Shown here one piece after another: positions 20,995 to 33,844 of a stretch of DNA of 64,000 nucleotides. Numbering within the stretch: the stretch's first letter is position 1; each line of letters starts with the position of its first letter. This stretch comes from Burhinus oedicnemus (taxonomy: Eukaryota; Chordata; Aves; Charadriiformes; Burhinidae). The translations under genes were made by a program, and so were the position numbers. The notes under the pieces are model-generated. The model had not been told where the DNA came from and made no database searches. It was given only the letters and a program-made list of their open reading frames with translations. The stretch is taken from contig VFFE01006092.1 of assembly GCA_008921705.1 (NCBI GenBank), forward strand, positions 213,919 through 277,918. Reading direction: 5' to 3'.

Positions 20995-23900
20995 TACAAG
21001 AAGAGGCTGAGAAAACTCTTGTTTGTTATCGCACAATAATTTTAGGAAAAGAAATACTTTGCTCCTTAGGGAAATAAATACTGTGCTCCTTATGAAATAT
21101 ATTGATTTTGGTGGAAAGAGGAAACCAGACTGGTTGTAGAAGGCAAGTTAAAAACAAACATCGAAGTTCTAGGAGGTTATATACATTCTGAAGTCCTTTA
21201 AAAACATTGTAATTGAAAGCAGTCTTTTATTCACTGGTTTAAACACTCATTAATGCCAGTATCCCCTTAAAGTCCACACAAAATCAGGATATCTCCAAGT
21301 TCTTGATTATTTCTTTGAGGCATATTTGCCACTGGAACTTTATTCCCTGGGTGCTGGAGCTGTTTCCTCTTGTCTCATAGTGGTCTTCTGGTAAGTTAGG
21401 TTTCCATCTGCATTTTTCTTTTTCTACATGTTGAGCAAAGTAAGCTTTGATACACAACAGTTTTTTTTCTAAAGCCTGGAATTTATGGCTAAAAAACCCC
21501 ACTGTGTGACTTTGACCAAGTGTACCTGAAACATTGTAATTACAGATGATCTAGTTTCACAGCTCAGAGACAAAGAAAATGTATTTGGTTTACTTTATTA
21601 GATTTCTTATAATGTGTTCATACAAACCCAAATGTGCATATACACACTCTGTCAATACTGCCAACTGCAATTTATTAAGTTTTATAAATTTTTTCCACTA
21701 GGTCACTGTATTGTTAAACAGACATTGAATGCAGGATCAATGCTAGAGATGGGAAGGCTAAATTTCAAAGTAAACAATCTCATCTTTCTCTTAATACATT
21801 TATAAGGGACATTTTTGAGGAAGTCTTAATTAATCATAGGCCTAAAACCTCTCTTAATGCGGTTGTATTTTTCTAACAAGAAAATAAGAAAGGGAAGGAT
21901 TTGGGCATAAGCTGTAGCTTGTGCTGCTGTTTCACTCTTCCCTGACTGCTGCAAAGCCCCTCAATCAGTCATTGTAATCCAGAGCTGGAACTGGAAGCGC
22001 ATTTTGGGGATATATCTTCTTGCTTTGTGATGAACTCGGAGGCCCTGGGAGAAACTCGTGGTGTTGACAGCCCCTGACAGTAAATGTCACATGAATTCAG
22101 AGGGAGCTCAGAGCCTTCTGGTGACTGCTATGAGAAGAGACATGATGACAGAAAACCTGATTGATGAGCCATGCCACAAGTAGAGGGAGTGCTGTGTGGT
22201 GATTGCCTGTAATTGAATGGTCAACAGAAGTTATTTTTGGGTTTCCTATGAACGGTGACATACACTCCAGAAGCGTTTTCACAGGGGAGGCCTGCAGATT
22301 TTAACCCTGGTACTCAGCAACTCCCTGTTAACGCAGCGTTAACAGACTTTAAAACTTAACGGGCTGTTTCAGCTTCATGCCTGGTATAACAGTTAAACAA
22401 ACGACAACAGAAGATGGTCAGTCATGCAATTACCTTTAGAAATGTTCCTTTGACAGCTTTTGCCTCCTCTCTTTAGTGCCTTCTCCTCATGGCTCAGCTC
22501 TGTGATCTGACAACATGGAGACGTTGATTATCAAGGTTCTTCCTGACTCTGACGATGTGCTCTGACATGGGTTTGTTGCAGCCATGTTAAGCACAGTGGT
22601 GATGCTCCTGGCATTAAATGGGAATGCGAGACGTTGTAGCCCACTCACCCAGCAAAGCATCTGCTCGCACTGACCAATTAAATTGGCTTTTCTCTCATTA
22701 AAAGCCTTGTGCAGACTCTGGTATGTCACAGATCTTTAAAATCTCCATTATGAATTCCACTTTCTTCTGGGTATTTTTAGCTTATACTTGAAGAACTGAT
22801 TATTGTCTCTTGCACTTAAACATATCAATTTTGGCTCTGCAGACGTCTCCTCTGGGCCATATTCAAAGACCTGAGCTGACTTGAACTGCTGAATCTGTAG
22901 GGAGGATTTCAACACAGCTCTAAGCGCTTGGACATTGGAGCCATGCAAGGAGGAAAAGGGAGAGATATTCAAACCCTCCCCCCCTTCCCTTTGGTAAGTC
23001 AGGAGCACATCCCTTACAGATTTATTTGGTTGTGCCAATTTAATGTGATTTCTTCTGAGGGCCAGGAACCACTCAAGGAAGGCTGACAGGTTTTATCAAC
23101 AGAATGGAAACTGAAGTGATAAGGTGAGAGTTATTGACCTGATAACTAACAAACAGAAAACTTAGGTGTCCCTCAAGCTAAATATTGCACTCAGCAGGTA
23201 AGTAAAAGATGACAACAGCTGTAGTCTTGTCACTGAGTGAGAGTGTGTTTTAGTGTAGAGGAACAGGAGGTGAACTGTGAAAACAAACACGTTCAGTTTG
23301 CTACAGACTATTTCCCTCTATTACTTTTAATGAGAGCTAAACTCCAAAATGCACAATGGAACAATAATATTTTAGACAGAAGGAACTCTTCATACAGCTC
23401 CTAAATTCTAGGGACACGGTTGCAATTAAAATGATTGCGTGCGTATTATTTATAGCTCGCCAGGGGTTTAAGGCTGTTATCAGGTATGGGACCAATTGGT
23501 ACGAACCCCTGCACAACTGAATGAAAAGTAGTGCTGTCCTTGAAGGAGCTGAGTTAACAATCTGAACCCACAATGCTCAAAGGAGTTTGAAAAATGAGAA
23601 ATGTAAGAAGGTGAGAGGAGCTGTGTTAAAATACATCACTGTAGAGGCTGGCAAGCAACATGGCTGGATTGTCATAGTCAGATGTTAGTAAATGCTGCCC
23701 AAGTGCTTTTTTATTTATTTTAATTCTGAAATTGTAGCATGGGGAGGGCCGATGGGAAAGGAAATGGAGACTGTAATGAATTATGATTTAGCAGTAATGG
23801 ACACAAAAAGTATTGCAAGTACAGCAGTCTTTTGTTCCTCCTTTTTCCCCATATATTTTTTCCTGAAAACATGCTGGGATTGTGTATGAAACCTAGCTGT

Positions 23901-24555
23901 CACAATTCTCACACATCCCTTGAAATTCTTGTCTGACAGAATATGAAGGCATCGGCAGCTGAACAAAAAGGCACACGACAGAGCTCTTGTACAATGTCCG
24001 TCTCCCCTTTGTGTCAGCTGGCCTGCTTAGTACAATCAGGAAAGACAAATGGCAAGTGATCACTTCCTATTCAACTTCTGCATGCTAACTTTGTTTTCAG
24101 ATGGAAGCAGTTTTCTACTTCTTACCATGTTTGTCATTCTGCCATGTATCCTTTCTCTTACCTGTTATAGTTTCTTTTTTTTTTTTTTTGTTTTTTTTTG
24201 AGGTGAGGCTACCAGAACTCCACTTGGTATTCGAGAAGCACGTGCACGATGAATTCATACAGTGGCAAAGTCATACTTCTCACTCCTAAGAATTCTGAAC
24301 TTTTGATATTCCTTTTTTGAGTGCTATTGAGCAATGAGGTGATATATTCATGGAACTAGCTATTATAATGTCAAGATGCATTTCCTAAATTGTGCAAACT
24401 AGTTCAAAGCCCATCACTCTGTGTGTAAAGTTAGTGTTGCTTTTTGTGGATAGTCAGATTATAGTTTTTGGGACTGAAATTTATCTTCCGCTTTATCATG
24501 AGGCTGCTCAGTGTCATGAGATCTTCAAGTTTTTGTAATAAATATTATCCTAAAG
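20995..24555. other. Intergenic stretch, palindrome only
   Basis: No gene or clear repeat. It has a near-repeat at 21052-21095 (AAATACT-x-TGCTCCTTA twice), the 21-bp palindrome at 22325, and T-runs at 24175. Confidence 0.45.
22325..22345. other. Perfect 21-bp palindrome with two GTTAAC cores
   Basis: Ten-base arms CTGTTAACGC and GCGTTAACAG are perfectly inverted around a central A (22335). Such symmetry suggests a dimer-binding site or a small hairpin, but nothing around it identifies one. Confidence 0.6.
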
Positions 24556-24559
24556 AATT

Positions 24560-25885
24560 TAGTTTTTATCAGAAATCTTCACCGTTGCACCTACTTTCCA
24601 GATCACTTCTGAACACATTGAACACCATGGACCTTAATCCCCAGGGGACTGATGATCATCTTCCACTGTGAAAGCTCATCCTTTAGTCTTATCTTCTTTT
24701 TTCCAATATTAAACTATTATTTAACTCTGGGAGGTCCTTACCTGTAGTCCCTGGCTGTTTAGTTTGTTTAAGAGCCTTTGATGAGACTGTCAATGTCTGA
24801 GGTTTCTGGAAGATTGGGATGAGTTGGAAATACAGGGAAAATTTCTCAGCTGGATCTCTGTTACTTACATGCTTTTGACTCCTTCAGAGTATTCCAGCAG
24901 ATTTAGGAGGCTCAGATTCCTTTTATAAAAGTAACTTTTACTTTTCCTTAATGTGTTACTTTTATTCATGTATTCACTAATTCTGTTCTTTACTAGAACT
25001 TCAGCCAATATGACCAATATGGACATTAGATCTGTGGTTTCTTGAATTGCCGCTAGATTTAATTTTAAAAACTGATTTCTTAATAGTTACCTTCCAGTCC
25101 TTTGATAATTGCAGCAATTTTCAGCAAAAGGTTACATGCTAAGCTCAGATGATTCATTTTTAACATTCCGTAAAAATCTTGTATGAATATAATCTGTGCC
25201 CAGTGATATGTTGTTATTAATTTTGTCTGGTTTGTAATCTACTCTTAACAACCTTAAATTAAGACAAGACTTCTGTGAATGCCTTCCAAACAAGATGCTG
25301 GTTTCAGAGTTTCTCTGAGATTCTCCACGTGAACAGAGATTTTGAAATAAAGAGTTTGGGATTTTTTGCGATGGCATTATCTTTCCTGAATGCTTCTTTC
25401 ATATCTATATAGCTCACTGGCTCTTGCAAGCTTCTTGCTCCTGATGTGTTCAAGAAGGATTTATTAAATTTTTTTTTATTTCTTTAGCAAACTGCTTCTA
25501 AACTCTTTCTTCAGTCTATGTTATTGTGCTTTTACATTTAGTCTGCCAGAATTTATGTTCTTTTTAGTTTTCCTTTTTCAGACACAACTTCAGCTTTTTG
25601 CTGGACACCTTTTAACTTCCAACAGCCTCCCTGATCCTGCTGTTTTATGATGCTAGCTTTTTGTTTTTCTCTCAAGTCTTTTTTGACAGGTTATATGTAT
25701 TTGCTTTGAGCCTCCAATATAGAATCCTAAAATAGTCTACCTGCCATCTGAAAACATTTTACCTTTCTGGCTGCTACTCTAAGCATTTTTTTTAAACAAA
25801 TTTCCTCATTTTTGAATTCCCTTTCTCTGGAATCAAGCACAGCCACTGCATTTGCCAACACTTCTTCATTTCAGAGAATGCAGTC
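24560..25885 (-). mobile_element. Ancient CR1/L3-like LINE remnant
   Basis: The + strand shows a reversed LINE order: ACCTGTAGTCCCTGGCTGTTTAG near 24740, CTTCCAGTCCTTTGATAATTGC near 25090, CTGTGCCCAGTGATATG near 25195 and TTCTCTGGAATCAAGCACAGCC near 25830. No coding frame remains. The family call is from remembered consensus; a repeat search would decide. Confidence 0.55.
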
Positions 25886-25889
25886 ATGA

Positions 25890-27820
25890 ATTAGATAAAA
25901 GGATTAAGGGTCTTGGCCTAGCCCAGTCTCTAGGAAGGCTAGAAATACCAGCCATTAACATTTCACTGATGTTAATTTCGCTAATTTCATTAACTGAGAA
26001 ATAGGGAAGGAAATGGCTTGCCAGGGCTGGAGATGGTGGGAATTCCTGCCCTGGAACATCAGCTTCTCTCTCCAACCTACAACAGGTAAAGTGACAGATA
26101 ATTGGGGAAAAAAAGCAATCTGGGCTGATTTGTCACCACGTCACTGAAGTTTGGTACTAACTAGCTTGAGTGTTTTTGGGCAGAAGCCATCTACGCCATG
26201 CTGGTGGGAACCAGAGTGAGACAGCAGAGTCATGCTGACCATGTCCAGTTCTCATATGAGCGGACACAGGAATGATCTGGTATACCAACAAGTCTGGAAG
26301 GACAGTGTGTGAATGCAAGCAGTTCTTCACTGTGATAGTACCAGAGGACGAGAGCTTAGGCTGCTTCATGACTGCAGTTTGCATGTAACAAAATCGTGGA
26401 TAAGATCTAACCACAAAAGGACTAAGACTGTGGACAGTAGAGGCTGGATTGCTAGCTGATTCTTTTCAAGTCTCTCCTATTCCAGACTGCTCCTTGCAGT
26501 AAGTAGTAGCTGCCTACTAACAGCTCCAAAGGTGCTCTGAAACTGGTGGGGATTAGCAGTCTTTGCCAAGCAGGTGCTGCACTTCAAGGCATGACTAAAG
26601 CTTGCTTACCAGTGAAAAACATTTACCCTGAGGTTGAAAGGCACCACCACTCAGCTACTGCAAAATACACTTAAAGCCAGGGTGAACCAAACAACGTCAG
26701 TTACAGTGCAACTGCTGACTGGCATTGACTGCTTAGCAACAGTGAGAGTGATATGGATACAGATGAATTGACTGTTTTCTGAGCAAGCTGGGTAGGAACA
26801 GAAGTAATTAGCTGCTAGCTGATGAAAAAGCATGCTTAATTATTAATATAATTATAGATATAATAGACCAGGAATTATTCAGTAAAAGTAAGAAAGCCAG
26901 TATGTTACAAAGAAGGTAATCAGAATGGAAGAGAAAATGACAGCAGTGTGAATTCTTCAGAAGAAACATAAAGAATTAAGATGATAAATCTGGTATCTTT
27001 TGGGTTTCCACTCTCTGACATATCAACTCAGTTTAACAATGGTGTAAGGGTATACAGAGCTAACAAGGTCTGTGGCTTGTGTTATTTCTGCTTTTAAATG
27101 ATGTTGATTTAACTGATTGTATGCCAGTGAAGTTGAGCTGTGTTTTCATGAATCTCAGAACCTCCGCAACTTCATAAGGGTCTTTGTTCTCCTTCCAGCA
27201 GTATCACAGCACAACCATTTAATTTGATGGATCCTGTGGGAAGCGGAGCTATAGCTGGTTCTGATCAATATTGGTAATTGATTATAATTATTTGATAAGG
27301 CAGCACTGCTTTGCCTTGGCACCCTGAGTAAGTAATTATGACTAAGAAGCGGTCATGTCAGTCAGCTGCCCTGCCTGGCCACTGCATCTCAAACTGTTTT
27401 CCATGCACACTGGGGAGATGGCTGGAGATAACAGGCTGAACTACGCTAACGGAAACGTTAGGAATACATTGTTAATATAGGATGTATAATTACTGAAATA
27501 GGTAATCTGGGGAAGATTTTAAGTACATCTCTTCCGATTTCAGAATGGACGTAGGTAGTGCTGGTCCTGCTTTTGTCCCAGGGATTGGATTGGATGCTAA
27601 TGGCAGCAGCAGTGATTTGGTGTCTTCTATAAGAGTCTGGAACTGAGAGGCCCAAGATGTATACAATTTTTTCTAAAATTATAGTGGTTTCTAAAGTTAC
27701 AGCAGTGGAGTGGGATGCTCTGTTACCAGTAGCTCTAATCTAGGTTCTTTGAGTCTGAGAGTAGTGGTGCCAAATGATTACAAACCCTTTTGCCCATTGC
27801 ACTGGTTAGAAAGGAAAATC
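25890..27820. other. Intergenic stretch, nothing recognised
   Basis: It looks single-copy. Around 27260-27300 there is a dense cluster of TAATTA/GATAAG-like sites (GGTAATTGATTATAATTATTTGATAAG) resembling homeodomain and GATA motifs, which cannot be proved functional here. Confidence 0.4.
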
Positions 27821-27822
27821 AT

Positions 27823-28262
27823 CATAGAATGGTTTAGGTTGGAAGGGATCTTAAAGATCATCTAGTTCCAACCCCCCTGCCCTGGGCAGGGACACCTCAC
27901 ACTAGACCAGATTGCTCAAAGCCTCATCCAGCCTGGCCTTGAACACCTCCAGGGATGGGGTATCCACAGCATCTCTGGGCAACCCGTTCCAATGCCTCAC
28001 TACCCTCACAGTAAAGAATTTCTTCCTAATATCTATTCTAAATCTGCCCTCTTCCAGTTTGAAGCCATTACCCCTCGTCCTACCACTACATGCCCTTGTA
28101 AAAAGTCCCTCTCCAGCTTTCTTGTAGGCCCCTTTCGGATACTGGAAGGGGCTATAATGTCTCCTTGGAGCCTTCTCTTCTCCAGGCTGAACAACCCTAA
28201 CTCTCTCAGCCTGTCTTCATAGCAGAGGTGCTCTAACCCTCTGATCATCTTTGTGGCTCTCA
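27823..28262 (-). mobile_element. CR1 LINE 3' end (minus orientation)
   Basis: The + strand reads ATCATAGAATGGTTTAGG at 27822 and continues through the standard reversed CR1 3' region (GACCAGATTGCTCAAAGCC, CTTCTCTTCCAGGCTGAACA). The reverse strand retains RT-end codons such as [18 protein letters not shown]. It is 5' truncated at about 28262 and moderately young. Confidence 0.93.
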
Positions 28263-28569
28263 ATCAAGATACCAAGATTTTACTGAATTACTATTTGAGG
28301 ACTAATTATTAAAATGGCTTTTGATTAATGAGTTGCAAGTCAAGCTGGTTTGGCAAATAGCATTTTGATAAGGTATTTGTAAGACAGATGGTCTTAAGAT
28401 GGTAAGATGAACGTAAAACACTGTAACCTTAATGATGATGTTAATGCAGAAATGATGTAAATGTGTATGAGACATTACTGTATGAAATCACTGGGATACA
28501 TCAGGACAAATTGAGTACAGACAAATTCTAATCAGCATCAGCTGAGTATGGGATTGTTGAAATGTGAAG

Positions 28570-29640
28570 CTGGAAGAAGTCTCAGCTGATCATCTAGTCC
28601 ATCTCCTTCTTCCACAACAGAATCAGATCTGCTTATGACATTCTTGGTATATGCAGAACTGTTGTTTCTCTTCCATTTTGTAGCTGACTTTTATCTGCTA
28701 CAGGACTGTTACTGCACTGATCCCGACTCTGTCAGGACTGTTATTGCATCTCTCCATGGTCTTTTCTCTTTTGAGCATCTCCTGTTCTCAGTCTCTTGAT
28801 TCAGGTCATGTTTTCCAGACCTGTAACCATTACTGTTCTTGCTGCTTAGCCTGTGAACCTTTCTTGAGGAGCAGTACCCAAGACTGGATGTGCCTCTGCA
28901 CTGAGGCATTACTAATACCGAATACAGCAAAAAGACCTGCAAGATGTCTCACAGGTAATTCTTTTGTTAATATATCTGTGTAGTGTTTTCTCTTTGCTCA
29001 GGACAATAACCCCTTTTCAGCTTGTGATCTATCAGAACCTCCAGATCTTTTTTCATTTTTTACAGACTGCCCAGCTGATATCTATCCTGTATGCGTGCAC
29101 TTTACTCCTGCCTGGGTTAAAATGCTATGCTTTGTAGAATTGAGATGACTCCTATATTTATAGACAACTTGTCCAAGTTGTCAAAAGTTTTTAATACTGC
29201 TATCCCCCATGTATTTGTAGCTACTCTTCACAGATTTAATCTTGGCAGATTTAATAAACACACAGTCCATTCCTTCATCCAGGCTATCAATAAAATATTG
29301 AATGGAACTTATGAACAGCTGAGTAACCATTCAATTTGTCCTTTAAATTTCACAGTGAACCCTTGGAAACTACTCTCAGAGTGTGGATTCCAACCAGACT
29401 TTTGTTGTCACTTCAGCCAGGGCATTCCTGCACTCATGAATGTCATGTGTGACATCGGAGAGGGAAATCAGATTGAGTCAGCTTGTTTTGTTCATGAGGA
29501 ATTCACATTGACAAGTACTCATCTCCTTATTAGTTTCTATGCACTTAGAAATCATTCAAATTATTCTGGTGTTTTTCTTTTCCTGGAGGTTATATCTTTT
29601 GGTATCTTAGTTATTCTTTTTGACTTGTAGAAGGTGACCA
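28570..29640 (-). mobile_element. Ancient CR1 LINE (minus orientation)
   Basis: The + strand follows the reversed CR1 3' half: ATCATCTAGTCCATCTCC, CCCAAGACTGGATGTGCC, AGATCTTTTTTCATTTTTTACAG, CAGGCTATCAATAAAATATTGAATGGAAC and TGTGGATTCCAACCAGAC. A long open frame on the + strand (29127-29630) is antisense to this element and is not a gene. Confidence 0.8.
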
Positions 29641-29644
29641 CTAG

Positions 29645-32600
29645 TGGTTCCAGTTGTTTGAAAGTCTAAGAACTTTGGGGACAGTTGTGAAGGTAACAGA
29701 TACAAACCTCTCACCAGGAGAAACCCTGTGCTAAATGTGAAATTCCTGTGAGAAAGCACAGAGACACAAAAGGTTCTTAAGAGAGTGGATGAAGGAACTT
29801 TTTCACAAAAAGAAATTATTTTATTTCAGGCTGAGAAATTATGATGCAAATCAGCTTATTTAAAAAAGAAATTTCAGGCTAACTTGGGAGAATTCTGAAC
29901 AGTTTGAACTATAAGTCTGAACAGTCTTGTAGAAATATGGTCAGGGCCATGTAAAAGAAGATGGGAAACCTTAATTTTGGGCTGCACTGACTTATTTGCA
30001 TGTAATAGATTGGTAGTGAACATCTAAGAAAACAGAAATAGAGATTAGACTAAATTTCATAACCTTACAACCCAGAAAGCCTGGATCTCCTCAGCAAAGT
30101 GTTTTCTGAACTCTAATATATGCTCACTGTTGACACGGGCTTATTCACAGAACAGAATGACCTTTGCACAGCTCAACGAGAAGTGCGTGTGTGATAAGTT
30201 TTAGTATCTCCTGTTCAGTGCGCCCACGTGATTAAGTTTGATCTTACCAAAGCAAGGTGTTATACTGCGTCTTGTAGCACTTCTGCTGGAGCGTTTGATA
30301 CTGTGTGTATAGGAAGTGTATGTATATTTATATGAACGCTCCAGTATATGGGTCAAGGAAGAAAGAATATGCATTGCACTGGTATGAATGATTTGCTGTT
30401 TTTCAGAAACTTTGATTTTGCTGGAATTCAGTATTCTAAAGGGCAAAAAAATACCACCCAACAAACTCTTATCTATGCTGTGCTTTAACAAGCCTTTGGG
30501 TCAGTACCATTTCTACTGTGCATTTTGTTATGTAGAATTATCATCATGGTCCTACCTTGAACTGTTCGGAAGATGGAATTGCTGGAAGAGGAGGGAAATC
30601 AAAAGTGTCATCAAACTCCCAAAACAGAGGCAAATGTATTCCATGTTGACTGCAGGAATTTTGAGGTGTGAGCAGGGGCCCTGTTATGACTCTTTCTTCT
30701 TTCGTCCCTTTTTTCACCATCTTCTGCAATATAGATCCTCTTCTACTTCCTGGTCCTTTAAGCTTAAGGAGCTGTAGAAGTACCCTAGAAGTCATTTGTG
30801 TGTGGAAAAGTGTTCTTGCTTCCTGGTGTCCTTTGATTTTGCATGCACCCTCCACAGGCAGGTACTCACCACAAGGTCGGAAACATTCTTGGTGATGAAG
30901 TGGAGACAGATGTGAATGTGCTGAGGACAGGGGGGCAAGGCAGTGCAGTACAGATTTTTATAACACAGAGGTGAGTCATTTCTTAATAGTGAGGACTTTT
31001 GAGTATTAACTCTAGGTTACTTCCATTACAAGGCAGCTGTTAACAGCTATGAATTGGTTTGGAAAAAAAAATTAAAATTGCATAAGTAGATAAATTTTAA
31101 AGAGACAGAAATAATAATGACATTAAAATTGGCTGAAAGAACTGAGCTACAATAACAATGGAACATTTTAAAAATAAATAGGTAGCTAGGAAAGGGTGTA
31201 TGGAGACATGCTGCTTGGAGATCACAGAAGCACCTAAGCTTGACAGTTTCTATGACTGCATGAAACAGAGAAACACAGTCAAGCCCCTGCTCTCTCCCAG
31301 CATATTATACTGCACAGCAATCAGGTTTAGTAACATTGCTGAGAAGAAGACTCCCACTATTTAGTATTCATTATAGATGGCATTTTTCAGATTGCAGCGC
31401 AGCAGTGTAAACAAGCCACACTGGAGGAAGAGTGGAGAACAGCATTTATCCAAGCTCTGATTTATTGCTTGTTAATACTCACTAACTACACAAACCTATG
31501 GTAGCACCTTTTAGGAAGGGGAAGTAACTCTCAAACCGCCACCATTTTCCAGTGTTCTTGCAGGAAGCCAACACAACAGGAGGCAAAACACAATTCCTGC
31601 AGTAGGACAGGCGTGTGGCTCCCTTGTGAGGCTGAAACATCTGGTAGATTCGTCTCTGTGAGTCATGATGGATCTGCAGGCCTGCCTGGGTTCTGCCAGC
31701 TGCCTGCTTTCTGTTCCATTTAGATTGAATTTTGTAAACCTCGTCTGCATGAGGAGGGAGCCTGTCCCCACGGACAGGGTGCTGCAGTGCTGATACACCT
31801 ACATCTGTGAGCAGAAAGCTGCCTGCAGAGACCAGTGTCCTAAGTACCCTGAGGTTGACCAACCGCTGTCATGTCCAAGTGTGGGATGACACCAGCCAGT
31901 GGCATAGCAATCAGAGAGCTGTCTTGCCTGCAGTCTTGCCCTTGCAGAGAGAGATGCGTGGCCCACGCTGCATCCTGTGGGAACTGGTCCCTCCTTTTTT
32001 GGTGTGAGACCATTTCTTCTAAGTGAGCTAGGTGCCAGCCACCCAGAAAAGCAACACAGCTTTTCCATCATCCATGAATCATTAAATTCCTGTAAGCCAC
32101 AAGGGTACTGAGCACTGCAGCAGAGGTGGGAGCCATGGTGCAGGGAAATGTACACGGGCTTTCACCCCAAGCTCCCCATGGCCTCCCCAGAGCCTGCCTG
32201 GCAGAAGAGTGATTCAGCATGCTGAAGAAAAGCCACGTATGACAGCTCTGCTCCATGCTCACCACCTGTGTGAGTATAGAGAGCCTGTAATAATGGAGGA
32301 TCTTTCCAGGTCCCCTCTCTGAACGAGTGAGTTCACATCATTCTGCTGACATGGGTGCATTTGTGCTTTTGAACGTGAATCCTCCTTTGGGAGTTGCTTC
32401 TCCAGATTCCCTACCTGGGTCTGATGCAGCCTCCTTGCAGGCCCTTTTCAAAGCTTGTTGCTAGAGGTTCCTCTCTCTGCCTCACCCAGCATCCAGGTCC
32501 CTGCTCCCTGCAGTGCTGTGGCAGAGTCCTCTCCATCCTTCCCCTTTCAGCTGAGGTGTTAGATGTCCTCTTTCCTCCAAAGCCTCCCCTCTTTGAAAAC

Positions 32601-33055
32601 ACCTTGGTGGATACCTGTCTTTTTTTCAGAGGGATTTGTGACAGATCATTTTAGGATTATTTGATTTTCCCCCACAACTGCCTCACAGTAATACCTAACT
32701 TAAAAATGGGACCTATTCAAAAGTGCGGGAGCTTCTTAAAAGGAAATTAAAAGCAGCTGTTATAAGGATGCAGAAGATGAGAAACTAGATAAAAACACCC
32801 TATCTGAAGCTCAGAGCAATATATCACTAAGTGAAATAATTCTACAAGGGACCAAAAAGGCAATATTCTAACAGCAGAGTGGGAGAGAGCATTCAAAATC
32901 AGGGATTTCTGAGCAAATAAAGAAACTATTTAAAAAAAAAAAAAGAAAAGAAAAAAAAAAGCATTAACTGTGAAGCTAAATCTGTAGGGCAGGCAAGGGA
33001 TAATTTTAAGGTGCAAACTCACTAAAGGAATAATAAAAGTACTAGTAAAAATATT
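29645..33055. other. Intergenic stretch with two exon-like segments
   Basis: Two minus-strand segments have good splice signals: 30870-30920 (CCCCTGTCCTCAG| ... |GTGAGTACC, 17 codons) and 30556-30581 (CTCCTCTTCCAG| ... |GTAGGACC, 26 nt). Between and across them the minus strand is open for over 100 codons. No family match; 31480-32320 is more GC-rich but without recognised content. Confidence 0.35.
32930..32960. repeat. A-rich simple tract
   Basis: Poly-A broken by single G (about 12 A, then GAAAAGAAAA-type units). Similar simple tracts are 17 A at 10966-10982, T/G runs at 24175-24199, about 16 A at 57228-57243 and 12 T at 60177-60188. Confidence 0.8.
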
Positions 33056-33059
33056 TTAA

Positions 33060-33640
33060 AAATTGCCAGAAGCAGGTCCTTTTCCAGAGACTTGGTCAAC
33101 GGATGACCAGTTTCTAAAAGGTTTATTGTAAGAGAGGAAAGCTGCTGTTGAAAAGTAAACTGAAGCTTTGTGTTGCTGCTCACTCTGGTTGTGGTAGGTT
33201 ATTCTCCCATGAGAGCCAAACTTATGGGGACAAGTGTAAGGACCTGTCTCAAATTAAATGACAATAAAATGCATTTTAGGACTAATTGATAAGATGAAGA
33301 GTCAGAATTGCCAAGACCATATGGTAATCACTCGAGCTCTGGAGGAAAACAAATATGCAATTATGGAGCTACTATAGTGTGTAACCTGTCACTTAAATCA
33401 GTCTCCCTGCAGAAGGGATGGAAGATGGTAAATGTGATAATAATCCCTGAGAAAGGTCCCCAGGAGCGAAGTAGGGAACTGCAGACCATCACGCTGGAGT
33501 CTATGCTAAGCAAATGAGTAGAAATTAGAAGAATAAAATTAAATGGATAAACCCCAATATATTAGGGAAAGTTTTTCTAGTGAGAAACCACATCACAAAT
33601 TTGTTAGTGCTCTTGAAAGGGTCCTGAAGATGCAACTAAG
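33060..33640 (+). mobile_element. Ancient CR1 LINE, RT amino-terminal region
   Basis: Blocks TTGATAAGATGAAGAGTCAG, CAAGACCATATGGTAATCACTC, TGTGTAACCTGTCACTTAAATC and GGATGGAAGATGGTAAATGTG match the CR1 region just before the RT core. Frames are broken. It stops near 33640 where a different repeat starts. Confidence 0.8.
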
Positions 33641-33644
33641 ATGA

Positions 33645-33840
33645 CATAGTCATAACCACATAAGAAATGCTCTAGTGGGTCAGACCAGTGGTCCATCTGT
33701 CTGCACTGTCCGCCTATCATTACTGTGTCCATGATTTTATAAGTCTCACTCATATCCCCCTTGCTGCCATCTCTCTGAAATGAGAAGCTGCTTTAGTGTC
33801 TCTTCCAAAGCAACAACTAGAAATTAGTTTAATCTGGTTG
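33645..33840. repeat. Old repeat fragment with the GGGTCAGACCAGTGGTCCATCT motif
   Basis: The block ATAAGAAATGCTCTAGTGGG followed by TCAGACCAGTGGTCCATCT is a widespread motif of old amniote retroposon 3' ends (remembered, not searched). The following bases (CTCATATCCCCCTTGCTGCC) look like a reversed CR1 end. It abuts the CR1 fragment on its left, so this is a junction of two old insertions or a rearranged one. Confidence 0.5.
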
Positions 33841-33844
33841 GTGG

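Noticed and set aside
29127..29630. A 167-codon + strand open frame
   Set aside because: It is antisense to a decayed CR1 whose reversed blocks can be followed through it.
31482..32155. Overlapping minus-strand frames of 95-126 codons in a GC-richer patch
   Set aside because: No motif, no convincing splice pair, and all three frames are fairly open, as expected by chance.
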